Shown here piece after piece: positions 1 to 6,994 of a DNA stretch of 38,435 nucleotides. Origin of the DNA: Actinomycetota bacterium (GTDB lineage: Bacteria; Actinomycetota; Acidimicrobiia; Acidimicrobiales; Ilumatobacteraceae); assembly GCA_016213625.1 (NCBI GenBank), contig JACQZZ010000033.1, positions 1 to 38,435 on the forward strand, read 5' to 3'. Position 1 is the stretch's first letter. Every line of letters starts with the position of its first letter. Position numbers and translations under genes: made by a program. The notes beneath the pieces are model-generated. The model was not told the DNA's origin, searched no databases, and saw only the letters and a list, made by a program, of their open reading frames with translations.

Positions 1-300
1 GTGAGCAGGCCCGCGGAGTTGATGGTGGCGTAGGCGGTGGTGACGCTCCAGGTCGGCGTGACGGCGGAGGTGGTGTTGTCGCTCCAGGTGGCGGTGGCGG
101 TGTAGGCGGCGGTGGCCCCCTCGTTGACGGAGGTCGCTCCGCTGATCGCGATGGAGGAGAGAGTGGGCGTGGCCACCACGGGGACGACCCAGGGGAACGC
201 GGTCGAGAGCGCGGACTCCTCGACGGTGCTGAGAACGGTCTTCAACGTGAAGTAGACGGTGCCGCCGCGGGTCATTCCCTGGACCCCGGGATCGAAGGCG
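1..300 (-). CDS. Partial protein with bacterial Ig-like repeats
   Basis: On the minus strand this stretch reads without a stop and runs off the left edge. The translation resembles the end of one surface-protein module (around FDPGVQGMTRGGTVYFTLK) followed by a Big_2-type Ig-like module with TLSSIAISGATSVNEGA, then TATATWSDNTT and TPTWS, the usual signature of extracellular adhesin-like repeat proteins. The reading frame stays open to an ATG at 361-363, but from about 325 upward the plus strand shows clear cobG similarity, so the two genes collide tail to head. No real start can be assigned. The module fits poorly beside a cobalamin operon and may come from a different locus through rearrangement or misassembly. 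Similarity to Ig-like modules is seen directly; the function (surface adhesion) is family knowledge. Confidence 0.5.
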
Positions 301-786
301 GCGGAAGTCGATGTGATCCCCGACGCACCTCCGCCGCGGGTGGCGGGCAGAGTCCTGGGCATGGTGCCCCATGCTCAGCCACAGCGGGTGAATGTCGTCG
401 CCGCACCCTTCCTCGGGCGGGTGACCCACCAGGTGCTCGTCGCCGTGGCAGGTCTTGCCGTCACCCACGCCGCTGATCTGCGCCTCACGCCGGACCACTC
501 GTTTGCGTTCTGCGGACCGCCGTCGTCGGCCGCACGCCAGTTGATGGCTGACCTCGTCGACCTCGGGTTGGTGGTGGACCGCAACGACCCGAAAGCAGCG
601 ATCTCGGCATGCGTCGGGTCGGCCGGATGCTGGTGGGCGCACGCCGACACCCACACCGTGGCTGCCGACCTGGCCGCCGCAAGCCATATGCCCGGCCGTG
701 TTCACTTGTCGGCCTGCGCGAAGCGATGCGGCGCCCCGGCCGGCGTGCGGCAACTCGTTGCCGACGAGAGCGGGACGTTCCGATGA
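259..786 (+). CDS. cobG: Precorrin-3B synthase CobG, C-terminal part only
   Basis: CobG is the oxygen-dependent monooxygenase that makes precorrin-3B and marks the aerobic cobalamin pathway; it carries siroheme-type and 4Fe-4S motifs like sulfite reductase. The second ferredoxin-like half domain is visible from about residue 25 (VVAAPFLGRVTHQVL, then LRLTPDHSFAFCG). It is followed by the cluster-binding cysteines in ACVGSAGC and in LSACAKRCG. Full-length relatives are about 350-450 residues, whereas only about 150 homologous residues are present. The whole N-terminal half is missing. The GTG at 259 directly follows an in-frame TAG and is only a formal start; similarity begins near 325, where it meets an antisense Ig-like fragment. 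The stop overlaps the cobH start as ATGA. It is either a disrupted gene or one cut by an assembly join, and on this sequence it would not be functional. Confidence 0.8.
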   Translation: MPPRVIPWTPGSKAAEVDVIPDAPPPRVAGRVLGMVPHAQPQRVNVVAAPFLGRVTHQVLVAVAGLAVTHAADLRLTPDHSFAFCGPPSSAARQLMADLVDLGLVVDRNDPKAAISACVGSAGCWWAHADTHTVAADLAAASHMPGRVHLSACAKRCGAPAGVRQLVADESGTFR

Positions 787-1412
787 GGCTCGACTACGAA
801 CGCGACGGCGATGCGATCTACACCGCGTCGTTCGCGACGATCAGACGCGAAGCCGATCTGTCGAGCATCGCCCCCGACCTTGAATCGACGGCGGTGCGGA
901 TCATCCACGCCTGCGGCGACGTCGACATCGTCGGCCACATCGCCGCATCCGCCGACTTCACGAGCGCGGCCCGCCAGGCACTGACCGCCGGGCGGACGAT
1001 CTGGTGCGACTCGAACATGGTCGCCCATGGAATCACCCGCACTCGGCTGACTGCCGACAACCCGGTGCGCTGTACCCTGCGCGATGACGGGATCGCCGCC
1101 GACGCTGTGGCCGCCGGCAACACTCGTTCTGCAGTTGCCGTCGATCGCTGGCTCGACGATCTCGACGGTGCGATCGCCGTCATCGGTAACGCCCCGACGG
1201 CACTGTTCCGACTCCTCGAGCTGGTCCTCGACGGCATTGCGACACCTGCCGCGATCATCGGCATCCCCGTCGGCTTCATCGGGGCCGCTGAATCCAAGCA
1301 CGCCCTCGCGACGCTCGACCACCACATCCCGTACCTCACCGTCCACGGCCGCCGCGGCGGCAGCGCGATGGCCGCCGCTGCGGTGAACGCGCTTGCGAGC
1401 AGCAAGGAATGA
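783..1412 (+). CDS. cobH: Precorrin-8X methylmutase CobH
   Basis: CobH moves the C-11 methyl group of precorrin-8X to C-12, giving hydrogenobyrinate, in the cytoplasm. The 209-residue length is normal for CobH/CbiC. Recognisable signatures are RIIHACGDVD near residue 40 (region of the catalytic histidine), IGNAPTALFRLLEL near 137, the product-pocket motif GIPVGFIGAAESK near 160, and GRRGGSAMAAAAVNAL at the end. The ATG start overlaps the cobG stop as ATGA, and the stop lies four bases before cobI. Codon use matches the rest of the operon. Nothing is missing. Confidence 0.95.
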   Translation: MRLDYERDGDAIYTASFATIRREADLSSIAPDLESTAVRIIHACGDVDIVGHIAASADFTSAARQALTAGRTIWCDSNMVAHGITRTRLTADNPVRCTLRDDGIAADAVAAGNTRSAVAVDRWLDDLDGAIAVIGNAPTALFRLLELVLDGIATPAAIIGIPVGFIGAAESKHALATLDHHIPYLTVHGRRGGSAMAAAAVNALASSKE

Positions 1413-1416
1413 CCCG

Positions 1417-2193
1417 ATGCCCGACACCGTGAACGACACGACGACAGCACCTGCGCTCGGCCACCTCTACGGGGTGGGCATCGGCCCAGGTGACCCGGAG
1501 CTGATGACCATCAGGGCGCACCGCGTCATCCAGGCATGCCCCGTCATCGCCCACTTCGCCGCCCGACGCCGTCAGGGCAACGCCTGGTCGATCATCGAAG
1601 ACAGCGTCACCGCTCAACAGACCGTGCTGCGACTCGAGTACCCCGTCACCACCGAAGCCATCGAACCCGCCGACTACGAACGCCAGATCGCCGAGTTCTA
1701 CGACCGCAGCGCCGACGACATCGCAGCTCAGCTTGATCACGGGCACGACGTCGCTGTCGTGTGCGAGGGCGACCCGTTCTTCTACGGCAGCTACATGTAC
1801 ATCCACCAACGCCTCGCCCGCCGTTACCCGACCACGGTGATCCCCGGCGTCACCTCGGTGTCGGCAGCGACAGCAGCGGCGGGTGTGCCGCTGGTGTCGA
1901 TGAACGAAACGCTCACCGTGCTCCCCGGTGTCATGCAGCCTGCGCAACTGAAGGAGGCGCTCGCCAACGTCGACGCCGCCGTGGTGATGAAGGTCGGCCG
2001 CCACCTCGCCGACATTCGCGACGCCGCCGATGCCGTCGGACTCGCTGCGCAGGCTGTCTATGTCGAACGGGCGAGCTGCGCGACCGAGCGCGTCGTGCCG
2101 CTCGCCGACACCGCCGAGATCGAGGCCCCCTACTTCTCGCTCGTGTTGATCCCCGGCACCGGACTGGACGCCCGCAGCCGGCCCGTCCGATGA
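1417..2193 (+). CDS. cobI: Precorrin-2 C20-methyltransferase CobI
   Basis: CobI uses S-adenosylmethionine to methylate precorrin-2 at C-20, giving precorrin-3A. The 258-residue protein opens with the tetrapyrrole-methylase signature LYGVGIGPGDPELMTIRA. It continues with CEGDPFFYGSYMYI (SAM-binding loop near residue 115) and VIPGVTSVSAATAAAGVPL, and closes with YFSLVLIPG. I chose the ATG at 1417 because AAGGAA lies seven bases upstream and the frame before it overlaps cobH coding sequence without similarity. The stop overlaps the cobJ start as ATGA. The LYGVGIGPGDPE start and length separate it from CobJ and CobM. Confidence 0.95.
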   Translation: MPDTVNDTTTAPALGHLYGVGIGPGDPELMTIRAHRVIQACPVIAHFAARRRQGNAWSIIEDSVTAQQTVLRLEYPVTTEAIEPADYERQIAEFYDRSADDIAAQLDHGHDVAVVCEGDPFFYGSYMYIHQRLARRYPTTVIPGVTSVSAATAAAGVPLVSMNETLTVLPGVMQPAQLKEALANVDAAVVMKVGRHLADIRDAADAVGLAAQAVYVERASCATERVVPLADTAEIEAPYFSLVLIPGTGLDARSRPVR

Positions 2194-2975
2194 ATGGGAG
2201 ACTCACTGTCGTCGGCCTTGGTCCCGGCCGCAGCGACTGGTGCACCCCTGCGGTCACATCCCGCCTCGCTGAAGCCACGGACCTCGTCGGATACGAGCCG
2301 TACCTCGCCATGGTCGACCTCGCCCACCAGGCCCGACGGCACCCGTCGGACAACCGCGTCGAAGCGGACCGGGCCCGCCACGCGCTCGATCTCGCCGACG
2401 CCGGCGGCGACGTCGTCATCGTCTCGTCCGGCGACCCTGGCGTGTTCGCAATGGCCAGCGCGGTGCTCGAACAGCTGGATCAGCAACCCGGCCGGTGGCG
2501 CAACGTCCAGATCGACATCCAACCCGGCATCACCGCAGCCCAGGCAGTCGCCAGTCGAGTCGGTGCCCCACTCGGTCACGACTTCTGCGTGCTCTCCTTG
2601 TCCGACGTGCTCAAACCCTGGTCCGTCATCGCCCAACGCCTCGACGCCGTCGCTGCTGCCGACCTCGTGATCGCCCTGTACAACCCGCGCAGCAGCCAGC
2701 GCCCGCACCAGTTCGCCGACGCCATCGCGATCGTCGCTCGCCACCGCCTCCCCAGCACCCCAGTCATCGTCGGTCGCCACGTTGGCCGCGACGCCGAGCA
2801 CGTCGTGGTGACCGACCTTGCCCACCTCGATCCCGACACGGTCGACATGAGCACCATCGTGGTCATCGGATCATCGACCACACGCGTCCTCGACCGACCC
2901 CACGGCTCCTCGGTCTACACGCCCCGCAGCTACGCGGCCGCACTGCCCACCGAACAGACAAGGGTCGCCCGGTGA
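2190..2975 (+). CDS. cobJ: Precorrin-3B C17-methyltransferase CobJ
   Basis: CobJ methylates C-17 and drives ring contraction to precorrin-4. The 261-residue product shows VVGLGPGRSDWCTP and TDLVGYEPYL at the N-terminus, SSGDPGVFAMASAVLE near residue 75, QPGITAAQAVASRVGAPLGHDF near 110, and VIALYNPRSSQRP near 155, the CobJ/CbiH hallmark. It is the single-domain form, not the CobIJ fusion seen in mycobacteria. The start ATG overlaps the cobI stop, and the stop TGA overlaps the GTG proposed for the next gene. Confidence 0.95.
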   Translation: MNGRLTVVGLGPGRSDWCTPAVTSRLAEATDLVGYEPYLAMVDLAHQARRHPSDNRVEADRARHALDLADAGGDVVIVSSGDPGVFAMASAVLEQLDQQPGRWRNVQIDIQPGITAAQAVASRVGAPLGHDFCVLSLSDVLKPWSVIAQRLDAVAAADLVIALYNPRSSQRPHQFADAIAIVARHRLPSTPVIVGRHVGRDAEHVVVTDLAHLDPDTVDMSTIVVIGSSTTRVLDRPHGSSVYTPRSYAAALPTEQTRVAR

Positions 2976-4693
2976 CCATGTGGCAACGCCCCTTTCCCCT
3001 GATCGGCGACACCAGTAGCGCCGCCGACCGTGCAATCGATCCCGGCGGGTGGGCATTCGCTGCTTCGGATCGAGTGGTACTGGACGAGATCATCGCCGCC
3101 CGACGCGACGTGCGTCGGTTCCGTCCCGACGACCTCGACGACGACATGGTCGAGCACTTGCTGCAGGCCGCGCATCGGGCGCCGTCGGTGGGTCACAGTC
3201 AGCCATGGCGATTCATCGTTGTGCGCGATCAGCACGTCCGAACGCAGGCCGGCTGGATGGCTGACCGGCAACGCCTCCGCCAGGCCACCGCGATGGACGA
3301 ACCATCGGCCCGGCAGCTCCTGCAACTCCAGCTCGAAGGCATCCGCGAGGCACCGGTTGGTGTGGTGGTGTGTTGCGACCGACGAGCAGAACCCGCCGGC
3401 GTACTGGGTAGAGCCACGTACCCCGACACCGATCTCTGGTCATGCGCATGCGCCATCCAGAACCTGTGGCTCGCCGCCCGAGCGGCCGGCATCGGCGTGG
3501 GGTGGGTCACGCTGTTCGAACCGGCGGAGCTCGCAAAGCTGCTCGGGATACCAGAAGGCGTCGAAACGCTCGGTTGGCTGTGCATCGGATATCCGGATGA
3601 ACGACAGACTGGACCCGGCCTCGAACGCCACGGCTGGTCAGTTCGTCAACCGCTCGGCGAACTCGTGATGAGGGAACGATGGGAGAATGGTGCCGCTCCG
3701 CCGCCTCCACGCAGCCGCATCACCGCACCCGAACCATCGAGAGTCGTGACCGCTCGCGACCAGACCGATCGATTGCTCACTCCTCCAGGTTCGCTCGGAA
3801 TTCTCGACAAAGTTCTCGACCGCGTCATCGCCTGCTGCGGCCCGCAGATCAGCCGGGCGACGCTGATCCTCGCTGCCGGTGACCACCCGGTCGCCGACCT
3901 TGGTGTCACGGCGTTTGCGCGATCGGTGACCGCCGACGTCCTGACGGCCGCCGTGGCGGGACGATCCATCGGCATCAGCGCGGCCGTAGCCGCTCGCATC
4001 GACTGGCGAGTGGTCGACGCAGGATCGTCGACCGGCGACCTGGTTGCCACCGACGCAATGACCGCTGCGCACACCGCTCAACTCATCAATGATGGGATCG
4101 ACCTGGGAGCCGGGCTTGCACGCGACCGTCTCGTCGTCCTGGGTGAAGTCGGAATGGGCAACACCACGGTCGCGGCGGCGCTCGCAGCGGTGCTGCTGCG
4201 CCAGCCCTCCGACGCCGTCGTCGGTCTCGGTTCCGGCGCCGACTCGGCCATGTTCGATCGCAAGTGCTCTGTCGTCGACGCCGCCGTCGCACGTTGGCAC
4301 CGTCACAACCAGGGTGCCGTCGCGGGGGTCGTCGACGGTGTCGAACTGATGAGCGCGTTGGGCGGGCCGGAACTTGCGTTGCTGTGCGGGGTCGTGCTCG
4401 GCGCATCCCGGTCGGGCGGTGTCGTCGTGCTGGACGGGCTCGCGACGGGAGTTGCGGCAGCGGTCGCCTGCGCGATGGAACCGGCTGTCAGTGCACACCT
4501 GATCGCCGGTCAGCGAAGCAACGAACCGGGCCACGCCGCCATGCTGGGCCACCTCGGCCTCGAACCCGTGCTCGACCTGCGGTTACGAGCCGGCGAAGGC
4601 GTCGGTGCCGTTATGGCGACACGTCTCGTCCTGGACGGAGTCGAGGTGCGCAGGACCACGGCGCAGACAACCCAACTGTCCCACCTGCGTTGA
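2972..4693 (+). CDS. bluB-cobT: Fused DMB synthase (BluB) and CobT phosphoribosyltransferase
   Basis: One polypeptide of about 573 residues joins two enzymes of lower-ligand assembly. Residues 1-225 are the BluB flavin destructase, which converts reduced FMN to 5,6-dimethylbenzimidazole (DMB): ARRDVRRFRPDDL, then HRAPSVGHSQPWRFIV, then SCACAIQNLWLAARAAGIGVGW. After a proline-rich linker (GAAPPPPRSR), residues from about 257 form CobT, which attaches DMB to ribose phosphate from nicotinate mononucleotide: DRLLTPPGSLGILDKV, GEVGMGNTTVAAAL, SNEPGHAAMLGHLGLEP and RAGEGVGAV, the last carrying the catalytic glutamate. GTG 2972 overlaps the cobJ stop as GTGA and has AAGGG seven bases upstream; ATG 2978 is the alternative start. 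The fusion would let DMB pass directly between active sites, which is inference. Both domains look intact. Confidence 0.93.
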   Translation: MTMWQRPFPLIGDTSSAADRAIDPGGWAFAASDRVVLDEIIAARRDVRRFRPDDLDDDMVEHLLQAAHRAPSVGHSQPWRFIVVRDQHVRTQAGWMADRQRLRQATAMDEPSARQLLQLQLEGIREAPVGVVVCCDRRAEPAGVLGRATYPDTDLWSCACAIQNLWLAARAAGIGVGWVTLFEPAELAKLLGIPEGVETLGWLCIGYPDERQTGPGLERHGWSVRQPLGELVMRERWENGAAPPPPRSRITAPEPSRVVTARDQTDRLLTPPGSLGILDKVLDRVIACCGPQISRATLILAAGDHPVADLGVTAFARSVTADVLTAAVAGRSIGISAAVAARIDWRVVDAGSSTGDLVATDAMTAAHTAQLINDGIDLGAGLARDRLVVLGEVGMGNTTVAAALAAVLLRQPSDAVVGLGSGADSAMFDRKCSVVDAAVARWHRHNQGAVAGVVDGVELMSALGGPELALLCGVVLGASRSGGVVVLDGLATGVAAAVACAMEPAVSAHLIAGQRSNEPGHAAMLGHLGLEPVLDLRLRAGEGVGAVMATRLVLDGVEVRRTTAQTTQLSHLR

Positions 4694-4715
4694 CAACCTC
4701 GGTGTCTGCTACCGT
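4690..4715 (+). promoter_or_regulatory. Possible promoter ahead of the riboswitch
   Basis: TTGACA at 4690-4695 overlaps the end of bluB-cobT, and TACCGT (TANNNT type) lies at 4710-4715. The spacer is only 14 bases, shorter than ideal, but a start site a few bases after 4715 would place the RNA 5' end exactly at the riboswitch P1 stem. This is tentative; read-through from the upstream genes is also possible. Confidence 0.35.
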
Positions 4716-4862
4716 GCGGGCGCGCAATGACGGGAAGCCGGTGTGATTCCGGTGCGGTACTCGCCACTGTGATGGGGAAGTGAAACCCGAAGTGCCACTG
4801 GGCGTGAGCCTGGGAAGGTGGGTGGAGCGTTGATCCCAGAGCCAGGAGACCGGTTGCGCGAA
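4716..4862 (+). promoter_or_regulatory. Cobalamin (B12) riboswitch
   Basis: The leader before cbtB shows the conserved order of the cobalamin aptamer. GGGAAGCCGGTG at 4732-4743 is followed by a matching CCGG, then GCCACTGTGATGGGGAAG, the GAAACCC segment, GCCACTGG, the core GTGAGCCTGGGAAGG around 4804-4818, and the B12-box-like end AGCCAGGAGACC near 4840-4851. The closing P1 stem pairs CGCGCAA (4721-4727) with TTGCGCG (4854-4860) perfectly. The ribosome-binding sequence AAAGAGG of cbtB lies 20 bases downstream with no U-rich terminator between, so repression of translation is the likelier mechanism (inference). It would turn down CbtAB cobalt uptake and the coupled genes when adenosylcobalamin is plentiful. 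Confidence 0.95.
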
Positions 4863-4893
4863 AGGTCCACGAGAACATGGAAAGAGGTTCAAG

Positions 4894-5088
4894 ATGGCTG
4901 TTGCCATTGTCCCCACGCACGACACCACACCGATCGACATCCCTCGCTGGAGTTGGATGGTCCTGGCGATTGCGCTCCTCGGGTCGTACTTGATGTTGCA
5001 GGAGAACGGCTGGCTGACCTCGCATTGGATGGTCATCCACGAGTTCTTCCACGACAGCCGCCACGCACTCGGCATGCCCTGTCACTGA
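4894..5088 (+). CDS. cbtB: Cobalt transporter subunit CbtB
   Basis: This 64-residue protein has the CbtB architecture: a short cytoplasmic start, one membrane segment (about residues 20-40, WMVLAIALLGSYLML) and a histidine-rich C-terminus, HEFFHDSRHALGMPCH, thought to bind cobalt. CbtB works with CbtA in a B12-regulated cobalt uptake system proposed from comparative genomics. The start has AAAGAGG seven bases upstream, directly after the riboswitch. cbtA follows 13 bases later. Small size and the terminal histidines make the call firm. Confidence 0.92.
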   Translation: MAVAIVPTHDTTPIDIPRWSWMVLAIALLGSYLMLQENGWLTSHWMVIHEFFHDSRHALGMPCH

Positions 5089-5101
5089 CCGCCGAGCGGT
5101 C

Positions 5102-5842
5102 ATGCACAACATCAAGGCATTCCTGGGCCGCGGCGCGCTCGCTGGCATCGCGGGCGGCGTCGCTGCCGCCCTGTTCCAATGGTCGGTGACCGAAAGCCAG
5201 ATCCGTCAGGCGCTCGCCATCGAAGCCGCCCGCGAATCGGGAGCCCACGAGGAGATGTTCTCCCGTGGCACCCAGGTGATCGGCGGCATGCTCGGCGCCT
5301 GCTTGTACGGCGTCTTTCTCGGGCTCGTCTTCGGGTTCGTCTGCGCCCTGCTCTGGACGGCGCTGTCCGGGCGCGACGTGTTCACCCGATCGATCCGGCT
5401 GGCAGTCATCATCTTCGTCGCGTGGGCGCTGGTGCCGGCGTTGAAGTATCCGGCGAACCCGCCCGGCGTGGGCAACCCGGACACGATCGGCCAGCGGACC
5501 GCGTCATACCTAGCCCTCGCGCTCGTGTCGCTGGTGCTGGTGTTCCTCGCATGGGAGCTGTGGAAACATCTCACCGCCCGGGGCATCGAGGGAGCCCCAA
5601 GGTTCGCCTCTGTCGCAGGGGCCTATCTGCTGGCGATCACCGTCGCGTATGTCGTGCTGCCGGCCAACCCGGACCCGGTCGACGCTCCGGCGAACCTGAT
5701 CTGGCACTTTCGGCTGGACTCGCTGGCGGGGAACGCGTTGTTGTGGCTCGTCATCGGCACCACGTTCGGTTGGCTGGGGGACCGCGCAGTCGCGCGTGAC
5801 ACCGCCAACCCCACTTCTGCTGAATCGATGTCGGCTGCGTGA
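5102..5842 (+). CDS. cbtA: Cobalt transporter subunit CbtA
   Basis: The 246-residue membrane protein has about five or six hydrophobic segments and the CbtA family signature PALKYPANPPGVGNPDTI near residue 117. An N-terminal glycine-rich helix (GALAGIAGGVAAALFQW) and the final LIWHFRLDSL region also fit the family. It is predicted to form the membrane channel for cobalt with CbtB. No strong ribosome-binding site precedes the ATG, suggesting coupling to cbtB. The stop overlaps the ferredoxin start as GTGA. Placement behind a cobalamin riboswitch supports the role. Confidence 0.92.
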   Translation: MHNIKAFLGRGALAGIAGGVAAALFQWSVTESQIRQALAIEAARESGAHEEMFSRGTQVIGGMLGACLYGVFLGLVFGFVCALLWTALSGRDVFTRSIRLAVIIFVAWALVPALKYPANPPGVGNPDTIGQRTASYLALALVSLVLVFLAWELWKHLTARGIEGAPRFASVAGAYLLAITVAYVVLPANPDPVDAPANLIWHFRLDSLAGNALLWLVIGTTFGWLGDRAVARDTANPTSAESMSAA

Positions 5843-6216
5843 GCGTCAACGAAGTCTCGTTGTCGGTACTGGTGTGCCGGGGCTGTTGCTGTGGCACGCA
5901 GGACGGAGTGGACCACGACGGTCATCTCGCGGCTATCACCGCCGCTGCGGTCGAGGCGGGTGGCAGGGTGAAGGCCACCAACTGCATCGGCCCGTGCGAC
6001 CGCAAGAACGTCGTGGTCGTACGAACCCGTCGACCGCAGGCTCGGTGGATCGCTCGCTACTACCAGACGGTCGACGACGTGGAGGTTCGAGCCCTCGGCG
6101 ACTGGTTCGCTGCGGGTGCCTCGGACCATCCCGAGCCATCCGAGCTCGCCTCGGTGCGATTTGAATGGCCGCTGCCGCGTCTTCGAGCCGTAGAGCCGGC
6201 CGATGAACGATCCTGA
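5839..6216 (+). CDS. Thioredoxin-like 2Fe-2S ferredoxin
   Basis: This 125-residue protein carries VLVCRGCCCGTQDGVDH at the N-terminus and CIGPCDRKNVVVVR near residue 50, the cysteine pattern of small thioredoxin-fold 2Fe-2S ferredoxins. Relatives sit in actinobacterial cobalamin clusters, and the family has no settled biochemical role. In this operon it could donate electrons to a corrin-ring enzyme such as the CobK or CobG step, or to cobalt reduction; this is inference. The GTG start overlaps the cbtA stop and the 3' end overlaps cobK by 14 bases, so it is embedded in the operon. The cysteines are all present. Confidence 0.8.
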   Translation: MSVNEVSLSVLVCRGCCCGTQDGVDHDGHLAAITAAAVEAGGRVKATNCIGPCDRKNVVVVRTRRPQARWIARYYQTVDDVEVRALGDWFAAGASDHPEPSELASVRFEWPLPRLRAVEPADERS

Positions 6217-6994
6217 CGGCCCGGCCGCTTCTGCGCGGCGTCGGCTGCTGGTGCTGGGTGGCAGCACCGAAGCGTCGGAGCTGATCCGCGCGATCGATTC
6301 CGAAGGGTCCAGCGTCGAGGTGGTCCTGTCCTACGCCGGGCGCACCGCCACACGCACATCGTCACCGAAAGGCGTTGAGGTCCGCGTCGGCGGCTTCGGT
6401 GGCACCGAGGGCCTCGCCAATCACCTCCGCTCCGACGGCATCACCGCCATGATCGATGCCACGCATCCCTTCGCTGCACGAATGCCGTTTCACGCAGCAG
6501 CTGCATGTCGCAGCGTCAAAGTCCCGTTGCTGCGCATCGTCCGCCCGGCTTGGGCGCCCGAACCGGCCGACCGATGGATTCGCGTCACGACAGTCGATGA
6601 CGCAGCTCGCGCAGTGCACCACCTTCCAGCAGCACGTGTGCTGCTGACGATCGGTCGGCAGGAACTGGGTGCGTTTGCCGAGTGTGAGGCGACCTTCGTC
6701 GCCCGATGCATCGATCCACCGGAAATTGGTGTGCTGCCGGGTGCGACGATCCTGCTGGGACGAGCGCCGTTCACGCTCGAAGACGAACTCGATGTGATCC
6801 GAGACCATCGCATCGATCTCGTCGTCTCGAAGAACGCCGGCGGAGAAGCCACCCGTGCCAAGCTCGACGCGGCACGCCAACTCGGGATCCCAGTCATCAT
6901 GATCGCCCGTCCACCGGCGCCACCGGTCGACACGGTCGAGCGAGTGCAAGACGCCCTCGACTGGATCGCCGAGTGCATCGGAGCGTTGGCGTGA
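6203..6994 (+). CDS. cobK: Precorrin-6A reductase CobK
   Basis: CobK uses NADPH to reduce precorrin-6A to precorrin-6B (dihydroprecorrin-6). The 263-residue length and motifs fit: RLLVLGGSTEASEL at the N-terminus (nucleotide site), VLSYAGRTATR near residue 40, GITAMIDATHPFAARM near 80, LLTIGRQELGAF near 147, and VVSKNAGGEATRAKLDAARQLGIPVIMI near the end. The ATG lies inside the ferredoxin gene, overlapping by 14 bases. The stop overlaps the cobQ start by one base (TGATG). Confidence 0.94.
   Translation: MNDPDGPAASARRRLLVLGGSTEASELIRAIDSEGSSVEVVLSYAGRTATRTSSPKGVEVRVGGFGGTEGLANHLRSDGITAMIDATHPFAARMPFHAAAACRSVKVPLLRIVRPAWAPEPADRWIRVTTVDDAARAVHHLPAARVLLTIGRQELGAFAECEATFVARCIDPPEIGVLPGATILLGRAPFTLEDELDVIRDHRIDLVVSKNAGGEATRAKLDAARQLGIPVIMIARPPAPPVDTVERVQDALDWIAECIGALA

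Noticed and set aside
702..1439. 245-residue antisense frame over cobH
   Set aside because: CobH is unmistakable on the plus strand; the antisense peptide is of low-complexity shadow type.
2972..4693. Splitting bluB and cobT into two genes
   Set aside because: The frame is continuous through the linker, with no stop and no ribosome-binding site at the domain border.
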